64,000 nucleotides of DNA from Liminaster sp045576355. Lineage in GTDB: Bacteria > Bacteroidota > Bacteroidia > Bacteroidales > UBA3663. This document shows positions 25,417 through 34,523 of this stretch, in pieces. The translations under genes were made by a program, and so were the position numbers. Every line of letters begins with the position of its first letter. Position 1 is the first letter of the stretch. Location of the stretch: the NCBI GenBank assembly GCA_045576355.1, contig JAZNGG010000027.1, positions 61,291 to 125,290 on the forward strand, given 5' to 3'. The notes beneath the pieces are model-generated. The model did not search any database, was not told the origin of the DNA, and saw only the letters and a program-made list of their open reading frames with translations.

Positions 25417-27051
25417 ATGGCAAAAATTATTAAATTTGATACAGAAGCTCGTGACTTGCTCAAAAACGGTGTGGACACATTGGCCAATGCTGTTAAAGTC
25501 ACCCTCGGTCCTAAGGGACGCAACGTGATCGTAGATAAAAAATTTGGTGCACCCCACATCACAAAGGACGGTGTGAGTGTAGCTAAAGAAGTGGAACTCG
25601 AAGACCCGTTTGAAAACATGGGAGCACAACTCGTCAAGGAGGTGGCTTCCAAGACCGGTGATGATGCCGGTGATGGTACGACAACTGCTACGGTATTGGC
25701 TCAGTCGATCATCGGTGTAGGTCTGAAGAACGTTACTGCCGGCGCCAACCCGATGGATCTCAAACGAGGCATCGACAAGGCTGTGGCTCAGGTGGTAGAG
25801 CACATCAAGGCTCAGTCTGAAGAGATCGGTGAAGACTATGACAAAATCGAAAACGTGGCACGTGTTTCTGCCAACAACGATTATGAGATCGGACGTCTTA
25901 TCGCTGAGGCTATGAAGACCGTCAAGAAAGAGGGCGTTATCACAGTGGAAGAGGCAAAAGGTACAGACACCACGGTGGATGTCGTGGAAGGTATGCAGTT
26001 TGACCGCGGTTTTATCTCTCCCTATTTTGTCACCAACTCAGAGCGCATGACCTGTGAGATGGACAGCCCTGCTATCCTGCTCTATGACAAGAAGATTTCC
26101 AATCTGAAAGACCTTCTCCCCGTGCTCGAACCGGTGGCACAAAGTGGTCGTCCGTTGTTGATCATCGCAGAAGATGTGGACAGCGAGGCTCTTGCTACGC
26201 TCGTTGTAAACCGTCTGCGCGGATCTCTCAAGATCTGTGCTGTGAAGGCTCCCGGCTTTGGTGATCGCCGCAAGGAGATGTTGCAAGACATCGCGATCCT
26301 CACAGGTGGTATCGTTATCAGCGAAGAGACCGGTCTCAATCTCTCTCTCGCCACACCCGACATGCTCGGTAAGGCAGAGAAAGTGCTTGTAGATAAAGAG
26401 AAAACCACTATTGTCAATGGTGCCGGTGACAAGCAGGGCATCGCTGATCGCGTAGCCCAGATCAAAAATCAGATCGAACAGACTACATCTGACTATGACC
26501 GCGAGAAACTCCAGGAGCGTTTGGCTAAATTGGCTGGCGGTGTAGCTGTCCTCCATGTAGGTGCAGCCTCAGAGGTAGAAATGAAAGAGAAAAAAGACCG
26601 CGTAGATGACGCACTTTGCGCTACTCGTGCCGCTATGGCAGAGGGTATCGTGCCCGGTGGTGGCGTGGCATACATCCGCGCTATCGAAAGCCTGGAACAG
26701 CTCCAGGGCGAAAACGACGACGAAAATCTCGGTATCGAGATCGTGAAGCGTGCCATCGAAGAGCCATTGCGCCAGATCGTAGCCAATGCAGGCGGAGAAG
26801 GTGCGGTAATCGTACAGAAGGTGAAAGAGGGCAAGGGTGACTATGGCTACAACGCTCGCACTGATAAGTTTGAAAACTTCTTCGCTGCCGGTGTGATCGA
26901 TCCTGCCAAGGTGACTCGCGTAGCACTCGAAAATGCAGCCTCTATCGCCGGCATGTTCCTCACTACAGAGTGTGTGATCGCTGACAAGAAAGAGGAAAAC
27001 GCAGCCCCAATGGCACCCGGCATGGGTGGCGGCATGGGTGGCATGATGTAA
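25417..27051 (+). CDS. groEL: chaperonin GroEL
   Basis: 544 residues, full length. KVTLGPKGRNVIVDK, the ATP-site DDAGDGTTTATVLAQ, EGIVPGGGVAYIRA and the C-terminal Gly-Met tail (GMGGGMGGMM) are all present. It folds proteins in a double-heptamer cylinder with GroES. No CIRCE operator (TTAGCACTC-N9-GAGTGCTAA) is seen upstream of groES or groEL. A strong terminator follows. Confidence 0.98.
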   Translation: MAKIIKFDTEARDLLKNGVDTLANAVKVTLGPKGRNVIVDKKFGAPHITKDGVSVAKEVELEDPFENMGAQLVKEVASKTGDDAGDGTTTATVLAQSIIGVGLKNVTAGANPMDLKRGIDKAVAQVVEHIKAQSEEIGEDYDKIENVARVSANNDYEIGRLIAEAMKTVKKEGVITVEEAKGTDTTVDVVEGMQFDRGFISPYFVTNSERMTCEMDSPAILLYDKKISNLKDLLPVLEPVAQSGRPLLIIAEDVDSEALATLVVNRLRGSLKICAVKAPGFGDRRKEMLQDIAILTGGIVISEETGLNLSLATPDMLGKAEKVLVDKEKTTIVNGAGDKQGIADRVAQIKNQIEQTTSDYDREKLQERLAKLAGGVAVLHVGAASEVEMKEKKDRVDDALCATRAAMAEGIVPGGGVAYIRAIESLEQLQGENDDENLGIEIVKRAIEEPLRQIVANAGGEGAVIVQKVKEGKGDYGYNARTDKFENFFAAGVIDPAKVTRVALENAASIAGMFLTTECVIADKKEENAAPMAPGMGGGMGGMM

Positions 27052-27091
27052 TCCCCTCCTGTCGAAAAGACAATCTCAAATAAAATCAATA

Positions 27092-27130
27092 AAGGCAGCA
27101 GTTCATAATTTAAGGACTCGCTGCCTTTTT
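27092..27130 (+). terminator. groEL terminator
   Basis: AAGGCAGC (27092-27099) pairs with GCTGCCTT (27120-27127), followed by TTTTT overlapping the stem end. Confidence 0.88.
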
Positions 27131-27415
27131 GATTGAGGGGTTGAGAGGTTGAGGGGTTTAGGGACTGCGTCCAGTGAGGGCTTATGAGGCTACCGCCCTG
27201 CTATGGCTGATGGCGATAGCTTATGGCTTTGTTTTCTCCTTTCCCCTTTCCCCTCTCACCTTTCAGTTTTCCTCTTTGCTCTTTCGTGGTGTGCAGCCCT
27301 AAAAAGCCATCTGCCATAGCGGGACGAAGTCCTTGTTTGGTTTAAAAGTTTAATGGTTTATATTTTCAACCCCTAAACTCCTAAACCCCTAAACTCCTAA
27401 ACCATCAAACCAACA
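27131..27415. repeat. composite dispersed intergenic repeat, locus 5 (head-to-head)
   Basis: A minus-orientation copy (GATTGAGGGGTTGAG..., GGCTGATGGCGATAGC, CTTTCAGTTTTCC) is followed by a plus-orientation copy (GCCATCTGCCATAGC, ACGAAGTCCTTGTTTGG, TATATTTTCAACCCC and AAACTCC/AAACCCC units). It accounts for most of the 433-nt gap between groEL and nusB. Confidence 0.8.
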
Positions 27416-27430
27416 AAAACAGCGTATTTC

Positions 27431-27461
27431 TTGTTTTTGCGCTCGAATTGCATTATCTTTG
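27431..27461 (+). promoter_or_regulatory. promoter of the nusB-yajC-ybbR-coaE operon
   Basis: TTG at 27431 and TATCTTTG at 27454-27461 are 20 nt apart. Transcription would start near 27467, downstream of an in-frame ATG at 27431, so the ATG at 27485 is the true nusB start. Confidence 0.7.
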
Positions 27462-27484
27462 CCCCGATTTATAAGTTCATAGAA

Positions 27485-28414
27485 ATGATTAACCGTTTAT
27501 TGATCCGCACCAAAGTCATCCAGCTTGTCTATGCTTTCTTGAAAAAAAGAGGGCTCGATGACGTATTGTGTGACGAAGAGGAACTGATGTACTCTATGGA
27601 GTCAGCATACAAACTCTACAACTATATGCTGGCCCTCATTGTTAAAGTGACAGACTTTCGCAAGGCTCAGTTGGAGTCAGCGCAAAACAAATATATGCCT
27701 ACGGCTGAGGAACGCAATCCCAATATGCGTTTTGTCAATAATCGTGTGGCGGCATATATCCGGGAGCGCAGCGGAGTGTTAAACTATTGTGAGGAACGTA
27801 ACCTGATCAGTGATTTTGACACCGAACTCTATCGTGCCCTCATGGATGAAATCTTGACCAACCCTGTCTATATGGCATATATGGAGGAGCAAGTGCCCTC
27901 ATCATTTGCAGCAGACAAAGAGCTATGGAAAGAACTCTTTAACACCACCATCCATGCCAATGCCAAACTCGAAGAGGTGCTCGAAGAGAAAGACATCTAC
28001 TGGAATGACGATCTCTGGATTGTAAATTCGTTTGTCGTAAAGACCCTTCAGAAACTTCATGAGGAGGACGAAAAAATGGAGACGTTGCCCATGTTCAAGT
28101 CTGATGACGATCGGCTATTTGCACGACGCCTCTATACGGCAGCAATCGACCATGCTGACCAATACCTCAAAATGATCGGCGACACAGCCAACAACTGGGA
28201 GGTGAATCGTATCGCATTTATGGATCGAGTGATTATGGTATGCACCATCGCTGAGATCATCGCATTCCCGGAGATACCTGTCAATATTACTCTCAACGAG
28301 TATATCGAGTTGTCCAAATACTACAGCACTCCAACCAGTGCGAAATTTATCAATGGTATCCTGGATCGCATCGTTAAGAACCTTCGTCAGGAAGGTGTGA
28401 TATTTAAACCCTAA
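27485..28414 (+). CDS. nusB: transcription antitermination factor NusB, Bacteroidetes long form
   Basis: 309 residues from the ATG at 27485 (MINRLLIRTKVIQLVYAF). The C-terminal third matches NusB: AAIDHADQYLKMIGDTANNWEVNRIAFMDRVIMVCTIAEII, then NEYIELSKYYSTPTSAKFINGILD. The long N-terminal half is typical of Bacteroidales NusB. With NusE it binds boxA RNA in rRNA antitermination. It heads an operon with yajC, a ybbR-like gene and coaE, a usual order in this phylum. Confidence 0.92.
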   Translation: MINRLLIRTKVIQLVYAFLKKRGLDDVLCDEEELMYSMESAYKLYNYMLALIVKVTDFRKAQLESAQNKYMPTAEERNPNMRFVNNRVAAYIRERSGVLNYCEERNLISDFDTELYRALMDEILTNPVYMAYMEEQVPSSFAADKELWKELFNTTIHANAKLEEVLEEKDIYWNDDLWIVNSFVVKTLQKLHEEDEKMETLPMFKSDDDRLFARRLYTAAIDHADQYLKMIGDTANNWEVNRIAFMDRVIMVCTIAEIIAFPEIPVNITLNEYIELSKYYSTPTSAKFINGILDRIVKNLRQEGVIFKP

Positions 28415-28452
28415 CAAAAATAATTTCAAACTTTAATAAAACCCCAATCATT

Positions 28453-28809
28453 ATGCAATTCAACACTATCTTACTTCAAGCTGGTGGTGCCACAGGAGGA
28501 GGTGCAGGTAACTGGATCTTCATTATCGGTATCTTTGTCGTATTCTACTTCTTCATGATCCGCCCACAGCAGCAACAACAGAAAAAACTCCGTGAGCAAC
28601 GTAATAATATGCAACCCGGTGACTCCGTGATCACATCCGGTGGTCTGCAAGGGAAGATCGACGGTGTTATCAAGCGCCCCAATAAGAAAGGCATTGAGGA
28701 GGTGGACAGTTTCATCGTTCGTCTCAAACCGGACAATACCCGCGTCACTGTGGCAAAAGATTGCGTCTATAAAGACATGTCTGACGTAGAACAGACTCAG
28801 CAGAAATAA
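28453..28809 (+). CDS. yajC: preprotein translocase subunit YajC
   Basis: 118 residues. One membrane helix (WIFIIGIFVVFYFFMI) is followed by RPQQQQQKKLREQRNNMQPGDSV and the small beta domain (SGGLQGKIDGV, ending DNTRVTVAKDCV). It associates with SecDF at the inner membrane. Two hairpins lie in the 108-nt gap after it (28828-28852 and around 28860-28903) without a T tract, so transcription probably continues into the next gene. Confidence 0.93.
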   Translation: MQFNTILLQAGGATGGGAGNWIFIIGIFVVFYFFMIRPQQQQQKKLREQRNNMQPGDSVITSGGLQGKIDGVIKRPNKKGIEEVDSFIVRLKPDNTRVTVAKDCVYKDMSDVEQTQQK

Positions 28810-28917
28810 CTTTGACCTAAGAGTCTATGTCTGAATGCAAGTTTAGACATAGTCTCATAAGGTGTGTCAAAATGCAATCCTAAGCAAAGCGCACCTTAAC
28901 ATCTTCAAGCATTAAAT

Positions 28918-30075
28918 ATGTCCTCCTCTGCAAGAAGCGGACGCTGGTCCAAACTATATAGGAAAGTCATCATCTTCTTTAGTCGTCCCAATACTAAAGA
29001 AGTGATGACTTTCTTAATATTTTTGCTCCTCTCAGCCTCTTTTTGGCTTCTTCAGAATGTCTATGAGGAGACAGATGGCAGCTATGACGTGACTTTTATC
29101 GTCAAAAATATGCCCGAAAATGCGGTCTTCACTACCGCCATTCCCCAACAACTTAAAGTAACCGTCAAGGACAAAAACATCGCCCTGGTCAGATACCATT
29201 TCTCCAATTCTCTGAACGCGTTTGAGATAGATTTTCCGCGCTATGCCGATGAAGAGGGCAATTTCCGCGTTTCGGCGACGGAGCTACGCAACCTCATACA
29301 AGATCAACTGGAGAGCGGGTCACAAGTCATGGCCATCACACCGGCATTTATCGATGCCCGATTTGCTATGACACGAGGCAAACGAATCCCTGTAAAATTC
29401 TCCGGGGACTACTTGGCTCGAGTGCAATACAGATGCCAGGAGGTCAGACTTACTCCAGACTCTGTTTTGGCTTATGCTCCGGAATCCATCCTGGACACAC
29501 TCTCAGCCTTATATACCGAAAACAGACTTTATCAAGATCTTACCACCTCTGTCAGAGAGCATCTACCGCTTAGAGTCCCCTCAGCAGTCAAGGTAGAACC
29601 CCAAAGTGTGCGATTGGACATCATGGTGGAAGAATATACCGAAAAAGCCATTGGCAACATCCCTATCGAGATCATCGACCTGCCGGACACACTGACCCTC
29701 AAAATATTCCCCATGGAGATAATTATCCGCTGCAATGTCAGCATTGAGGAATATAAACGATTGACCGCAGACAAATTCCGCCTGCAAGTCTCCTATCTGG
29801 ACATACTCAGCGAAAAGCAGAAAAGAATCCCGATACATCTTGTCGAGGCTTCTCCAACGGCCTCATACATCCATCTCTACCCGGATAGCGTCGAATACAT
29901 TATCGAGGAAAAGAATTACAATTATCTCTCCTCTGACAGTGTGCCCCTCACAGAAGTGGCAGCTTCCTCTGCCGACTCCCTGCCCACCCTGCTACCGGAT
30001 AGCACACTATCCCATGCAGCACACAAACAGATGGAAGTTACTCAGATAACAGACTCTGCAGTTATCTCACTTTAA
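28918..30075 (+). CDS. YbbR-like domain protein
   Basis: 385 residues: cytoplasmic start, one membrane helix (about 36-54, MTFLIFLLLSASFWLLQNVY), then repeated YbbR-type beta domains outside. YDVTFIVKNMPENAVFTTAIPQQLKVTVK is the first repeat and GNIPIEIIDLPDTLTLKIFP a later one. In Firmicutes the YbbR protein CdaR regulates a diadenylate cyclase; in Bacteroidales this gene regularly sits between yajC and coaE and its role is not settled. The tail after residue 345 is Ser/Thr-rich and probably disordered. Confidence 0.85.
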   Translation: MSSSARSGRWSKLYRKVIIFFSRPNTKEVMTFLIFLLLSASFWLLQNVYEETDGSYDVTFIVKNMPENAVFTTAIPQQLKVTVKDKNIALVRYHFSNSLNAFEIDFPRYADEEGNFRVSATELRNLIQDQLESGSQVMAITPAFIDARFAMTRGKRIPVKFSGDYLARVQYRCQEVRLTPDSVLAYAPESILDTLSALYTENRLYQDLTTSVREHLPLRVPSAVKVEPQSVRLDIMVEEYTEKAIGNIPIEIIDLPDTLTLKIFPMEIIIRCNVSIEEYKRLTADKFRLQVSYLDILSEKQKRIPIHLVEASPTASYIHLYPDSVEYIIEEKNYNYLSSDSVPLTEVAASSADSLPTLLPDSTLSHAAHKQMEVTQITDSAVISL

Positions 30076-30145
30076 ATCACATGACACTTCTGCATAGTCT
30101 CAAAGCATATCTTTTGTGCATTTCATAGGACTTCAATTACAACAA

Positions 30146-30757
30146 ATGAAAACACATTCTCCGTCATCACTCCCACTCATTGCCATCACCGGCGGCATCG
30201 GCAGTGGCAAGTCAGTAGTCAGTGCCCTACTTAGGGTCATGGGCTATGCTGTATATGACTGTGACCGACAGGCCCGGCACCTCATGCAGCATCATCAGCC
30301 TCTTAGGACAGCCCTTAAAGAGACCTTCGGAACGGAGACCTTCCTCTCAGACGGCACACTCAATCGCACTTTTTTAGCCTCCCAGATCTTTTCAGACTCC
30401 CAACGGCTACAGCAGATGAATGCATTGGTTCACCCTGCCGTCGGAGAAGATCTATGTCACTGGAGAGAGACTCACCAGGGAGAGATTGTGTTTTATGAGA
30501 GCGCGATCCTTTACGAAAGTGGCTTTGACCGATATGCAGACCTCGTTTGGTGCGTCTCCGCCCCACTCGAACTCCGCATCAGTCGCACCATGCTTCGCGA
30601 TCGGGCCGAACGGCAGGCTGTCGTGGCACGGATGGAGAGCCAAATGCCCCAAGAGGAGAAAGAGCAGCGAGCAGATGCCATCATTCTCAATGACGATAGT
30701 CACTCCATCATCGCCCGGGTCAACACATTGCTTGCCTCATTGAAGCAGAAATGTTGA
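30146..30757 (+). CDS. coaE: dephospho-CoA kinase
   Basis: 203 residues from the ATG at 30146; an ATG ten codons upstream (30116) is possible but adds no conserved sequence. LIAITGGIGSGKSVVSALL is the P-loop, YDCDRQARHLM holds the catalytic Asp region, and VHPAVGEDLCHWRE and VWCVSAPLELRISRTMLRD are family blocks. It catalyses the last step of coenzyme A synthesis in the cytoplasm. It is the last gene of the nusB operon. Confidence 0.93.
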   Translation: MKTHSPSSLPLIAITGGIGSGKSVVSALLRVMGYAVYDCDRQARHLMQHHQPLRTALKETFGTETFLSDGTLNRTFLASQIFSDSQRLQQMNALVHPAVGEDLCHWRETHQGEIVFYESAILYESGFDRYADLVWCVSAPLELRISRTMLRDRAERQAVVARMESQMPQEEKEQRADAIILNDDSHSIIARVNTLLASLKQKC

Positions 30758-31127
30758 TGTCCTACCCCTCTCCTGTAAACCTCATACGACCACTCGAAAA
30801 AACAACTTGACGCTCTACTGACCCAAAGGGGTTAAAAGACTTCAACAAAGCATCTCTCTGCGAATGGGCTTAATATAAGTTAAAAAATAGGGGGGGGTAA
30901 AAGAATTAGACAATCTCCTTAAAAATAGTTATATTCAAATAAATAATCTCTCAAACAAGGTGTAGGTAATATAATTCTCTCTATATTTGCACCCAACAAT
31001 CATTTTTATCACTTATTACTCTATCAGCCGAAATAAACCAAAATCGGTCATTAGATTAAGGATTAAAAAAAGTGGTGGAGGCATGTAACAATCAGCCGAT
31101 TATTGCGTCTATAATATTAGAATATTT
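30758..31127 (+). other. intergenic region upstream of the efflux operon
   Basis: No gene is seen. It holds a run of nine G at about 30889-30897 and a TATATTTG -7 box at 30982-30989 without a clear -33 box. TCAGCCGA occurs twice near 31025 and 31091. The box would give a leader of about 130 nt for the ABC operon. Confidence 0.55.
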
Positions 31128-31805
31128 ATGATTACGCTTCAAAACATACACAAGACCTATTACAGCGGAGCTCCGCTCCATGTATTAAAAGGGATCAATC
31201 TCCACATCTCTGAGGGAGAATTGGTCAGCATTATGGGCGCATCCGGGAGTGGAAAATCCACATTGCTCAACATCCTTGGGATACTCGATGACTATGACGA
31301 AGGCTCTTACACGCTGGCGGGGACTCTTATCAGAAATCTCTCAGAGACGCGCGCTGCACAATTGCGTAACCGACTCATCGGCTTCGTATTTCAATCGTTT
31401 AACTTGATCAACTTTAAAACTGCATTGGAAAATGTGGCCCTCCCTTTATATTATCAAGGAGTCTCCCGAAAGAAACGGAACGAAATGGCAATGCAATATT
31501 TAGAGATGATGGGCCTTGCATCTCATGCCTCTCACTATCCCACAGAAATGTCCGGCGGACAAAAACAGCGTATTGCCATAGCCCGTGCGCTCATAGCACG
31601 CCCCAAAATCATCCTCGCCGATGAACCCACCGGTGCGCTCGACAGCCAAACGACACAAGAGGTGATGGACATATTGAAGCAAGTCAATCGGGAACAAGGG
31701 ATGACCGTCATCATTGTGACACACGAACAAGACATCGCCCGACAGACTGATCGACAGATACATATCAAAGACGGATTGATAGACCAAGACACCCAACTAA
31801 TCTAA
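31128..31805 (+). CDS. ABC transporter ATPase, MacB/LolD type
   Basis: 225 residues, one nucleotide-binding domain. Walker A GASGSGKST (37-45), Q-loop FQSFNLINF, signature MSGGQKQR (141-148), Walker B IILADEPTGALD and the switch His in VTHEQD are intact. It should power the two FtsX/MacB-type permeases that follow (gap 16 nt). Unlike E. coli MacB, the ATPase is a separate protein from the permease. Confidence 0.92.
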   Translation: MITLQNIHKTYYSGAPLHVLKGINLHISEGELVSIMGASGSGKSTLLNILGILDDYDEGSYTLAGTLIRNLSETRAAQLRNRLIGFVFQSFNLINFKTALENVALPLYYQGVSRKKRNEMAMQYLEMMGLASHASHYPTEMSGGQKQRIAIARALIARPKIILADEPTGALDSQTTQEVMDILKQVNREQGMTVIIVTHEQDIARQTDRQIHIKDGLIDQDTQLI

Positions 31806-31821
31806 CCACAAACTTCAGCCT

Positions 31822-33075
31822 ATGTTCTGGGACGTTTTTGCAGAAGTGGGAACTTCGATGAGCCGCAATAAACTCCGTATTGCATTGACAGGATTCTCCA
31901 TCGCCTGGGGCATCTTTATGCTCATCATCCTTTTAGGTGCAGGAAACGGATTGATTCATGGTATTATGAACAATTTCGGCTCATCACCCATGAACATCAT
32001 CACCCTGCATCCGGGCAGAACAACACAAACCTACCGAGGACTGCAAGAAGGACGGAAAATCTCCCTTAATGCCCAGGATATCCGATTTCTACTCAACACT
32101 TTTCCGGACAAGATCATCTCTGTCAGTCCGAAGATATCGACTTCTGCCACCATCGTCTATGACAAGGAGTTTATCTCCACGAGGGTAGTCGGCATTTCCC
32201 CCTCAGACATCCGAATAACAGAAGACAATCAAATCGTCCAAGGCAGAGACTTCAACGAGACAGACATGCAGGAGAGGCGCAAGGTCTGTATCCTGGGAGA
32301 GAAAAACATCGAAGTTCTTTTTCCCGACGGAAGAGATCCGATCGGCCTATGGGTTAAAATCGGAGAAATATCTTTTCGCGTTATCGGTGTCTATCACACA
32401 TCCAACTCTTTCGGATCATCAGAGTCGGTTTATATCCCACAGACCACCTGCACAGCTATCTATGCTCCTGATGGGCACTACTCCTCAGTCGCTCTATGGG
32501 TAAAAAACATCAACACCATAGACGAAAACGAAGCCTTTATCCGTAACCTTCGTGCCGCACTGGGAAGGTATAAAAGTTTTGAAGCAACAGACCGTTCAGC
32601 ACTATGGATCGGCAACGTATATGAAGAGTATCAGAACATAACTACTCTGTTTTCCTCCCTCAAACTATTTATCTGGATAATCGGTTTGGCAACACTCATT
32701 GCCGGCATTGTCGGCATCTCTAACATCATGCTCATCACCGTGCGCGAAAGGACTCGAGAATTTGGCATCAGAAAGGCATTGGGGGCTTCTCCCCTCTCTA
32801 TTGTCAGCCTTGTCCTGTTGGAGTCTGTCGGAGTTACTGTGCTTTTCGGTTATATAGGGATGTTTTTAGGCATAGGACTGACCCAGTTAGTATCTACTAT
32901 CCTCTCTATGTCTGCGACGGAGGGTAACATGACCGTATTTATCAATCCGACAGTCGATCTGGGAGTCATCATCGCGGCCACACTTGTGATGATCCTTGCC
33001 GGGATGATCTCCGGATATATCCCCGCCAAGAGGGCAGTCTCCATCAAACCCGTAGAGGCGTTGTCTGCTCAATAG
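31822..33075 (+). CDS. MacB-type ABC permease (first)
   Basis: 417 residues: an N-terminal membrane helix, a large periplasmic MacB_PCD domain (about 45-270), then three helices forming the FtsX domain (WIIGLATLIAGIVGISNIMLITVRERTREFGIRKALGASP is the hallmark). VSIKPVEALSAQ closes it. It transmits ATPase movement to the periplasm to push substrate into the TolC-like channel. It is a paralogue of the next gene; the two probably form a heterodimer. Confidence 0.92.
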   Translation: MFWDVFAEVGTSMSRNKLRIALTGFSIAWGIFMLIILLGAGNGLIHGIMNNFGSSPMNIITLHPGRTTQTYRGLQEGRKISLNAQDIRFLLNTFPDKIISVSPKISTSATIVYDKEFISTRVVGISPSDIRITEDNQIVQGRDFNETDMQERRKVCILGEKNIEVLFPDGRDPIGLWVKIGEISFRVIGVYHTSNSFGSSESVYIPQTTCTAIYAPDGHYSSVALWVKNINTIDENEAFIRNLRAALGRYKSFEATDRSALWIGNVYEEYQNITTLFSSLKLFIWIIGLATLIAGIVGISNIMLITVRERTREFGIRKALGASPLSIVSLVLLESVGVTVLFGYIGMFLGIGLTQLVSTILSMSATEGNMTVFINPTVDLGVIIAATLVMILAGMISGYIPAKRAVSIKPVEALSAQ

Positions 33076-33181
33076 ACACCCAAGAAAGAGGAAGGAACAT
33101 AGGGGGAAACCCCTTCCATTACAAAAAAGAGTTAGTGACTATCATTTATAATATTGACTATAACACATCACAAATAACAAT

Positions 33182-34426
33182 ATGTCAGATCTGTGGGAAG
33201 AGATATTATTGACCATCCGGCGACAAAAGTGGCGCAGCATCATGACGGCATTTGGTGTCTTTTGGGGCATGTTCATGCTGGTTATCCTGGTGGGGTGCGG
33301 TCTCGGGTTCAGCAATGGTATCATGAAAGGCTTTGACACCATCCCGGCCAACAGCATTATCCTTTTTTCCAATCATACTTCATTGGCATATGAAGGTTTC
33401 GGCAAATACCGAGATTGGAACATGGACAACGATGACCTGGAGTTGCTCAACATGAGATTGGGAGACAAACTTCGCTTTCTTTCCCCCATCGTTTGGACCT
33501 CCTCATCAGAAGTCTCCGTCGGAAATGCGTCCGGCAACTTTGAAGTAATGGGACTCCCACCCTCCTATCTGCATACCTCACCTCAGAAAATACTGTGGGG
33601 ACGCTATCTAAATGAAATCGACATCCGCGAGCGACGCAAAGTCTGTGTAATCGGAGAACAAGTAGCTGAGACACTCTTTCCTGAAGGGGTAAATCCTTGT
33701 GGCAAAATCCTGAAAGCAGGAAGCATCTATTACACCATCATAGGGGTAACAACAGCTAACGATAATATCCAATTGGGATTCAATGTTAAATCAGCCGTTC
33801 AGATTCCCTACACGACAGCCCAAAGACTCTTCAATAAGAATTATGTCGAAATGCTCATCGTGACACTGCAGGATGATTGCCCAACCGCCCTCTACAAGCC
33901 CCTCATCCAAGGGTGGATCAAAGAGCAGCACCACATCCACCCCGATGACCCGAAAGCGATCTGGACATTTGATCTATCGGAAAACATCGCCACTATTTCT
34001 GCGGTCTATTGGGGCATCGGCATCTTGATCTGGATCGTCGGAGGGGGAACTTTGCTGGCCGGTCTGATCGGCATCTCTAACATTATGCTCGTCACCGTAA
34101 AAGAACGGACACAGGAGATCGGCATACGCAGAGCCATAGGGGCGACACCCCGCACCATCTTAGGGCAAATCATAGCAGAAAGTCTCGTATTGACTGCAGC
34201 ATCGGGGATTTTAGGGTTGTTGTCCGGCATCGGTATTTTAGCCCTCATCGACAGCATCACAGCGGCAGGAGCCGATGAAGATCTTTTCTTCTCCAGTCCA
34301 CAAATCCCATTTGACATCGCTGTTGCTGCCCTCTTGATCCTGCTCGTCGGTGGACTGCTGGCAGGATGGATGCCGGCTCGAAGAGCTATGAAAATCAAGG
34401 CGATCGAAGCTCTGCGTGACGAATAG
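33182..34426 (+). CDS. MacB-type ABC permease (second)
   Basis: 414 residues with the same layout as its neighbour: first helix, MacB_PCD domain, then GGGTLLAGLIGISNIMLVTVKERTQEIGIRRAIGATP and a KIKAIEALRDE tail. The 106-nt gap before it contains a hairpin (GGGG-AAA-CCCC flanked by GGAAGG and TTCC) that could tune expression of the second permease. No substrate can be inferred; family members export peptides, lipoproteins, macrolides or siderophores. Confidence 0.92.
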   Translation: MSDLWEEILLTIRRQKWRSIMTAFGVFWGMFMLVILVGCGLGFSNGIMKGFDTIPANSIILFSNHTSLAYEGFGKYRDWNMDNDDLELLNMRLGDKLRFLSPIVWTSSSEVSVGNASGNFEVMGLPPSYLHTSPQKILWGRYLNEIDIRERRKVCVIGEQVAETLFPEGVNPCGKILKAGSIYYTIIGVTTANDNIQLGFNVKSAVQIPYTTAQRLFNKNYVEMLIVTLQDDCPTALYKPLIQGWIKEQHHIHPDDPKAIWTFDLSENIATISAVYWGIGILIWIVGGGTLLAGLIGISNIMLVTVKERTQEIGIRRAIGATPRTILGQIIAESLVLTAASGILGLLSGIGILALIDSITAAGADEDLFFSSPQIPFDIAVAALLILLVGGLLAGWMPARRAMKIKAIEALRDE

Positions 34427-34523
34427 GGACATCATGCAGAGAGAGTAACTTAAATACTCCATTGAGACAATAATAAAGAGAAAAAATAATATAAATAAAT
34501 CATCAACTAATATCGACAGAGAG

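Noticed and set aside
27431..27484. Longer nusB start at 27431
   Set aside because: That ATG lies at the -33 promoter element, upstream of the predicted transcription start.
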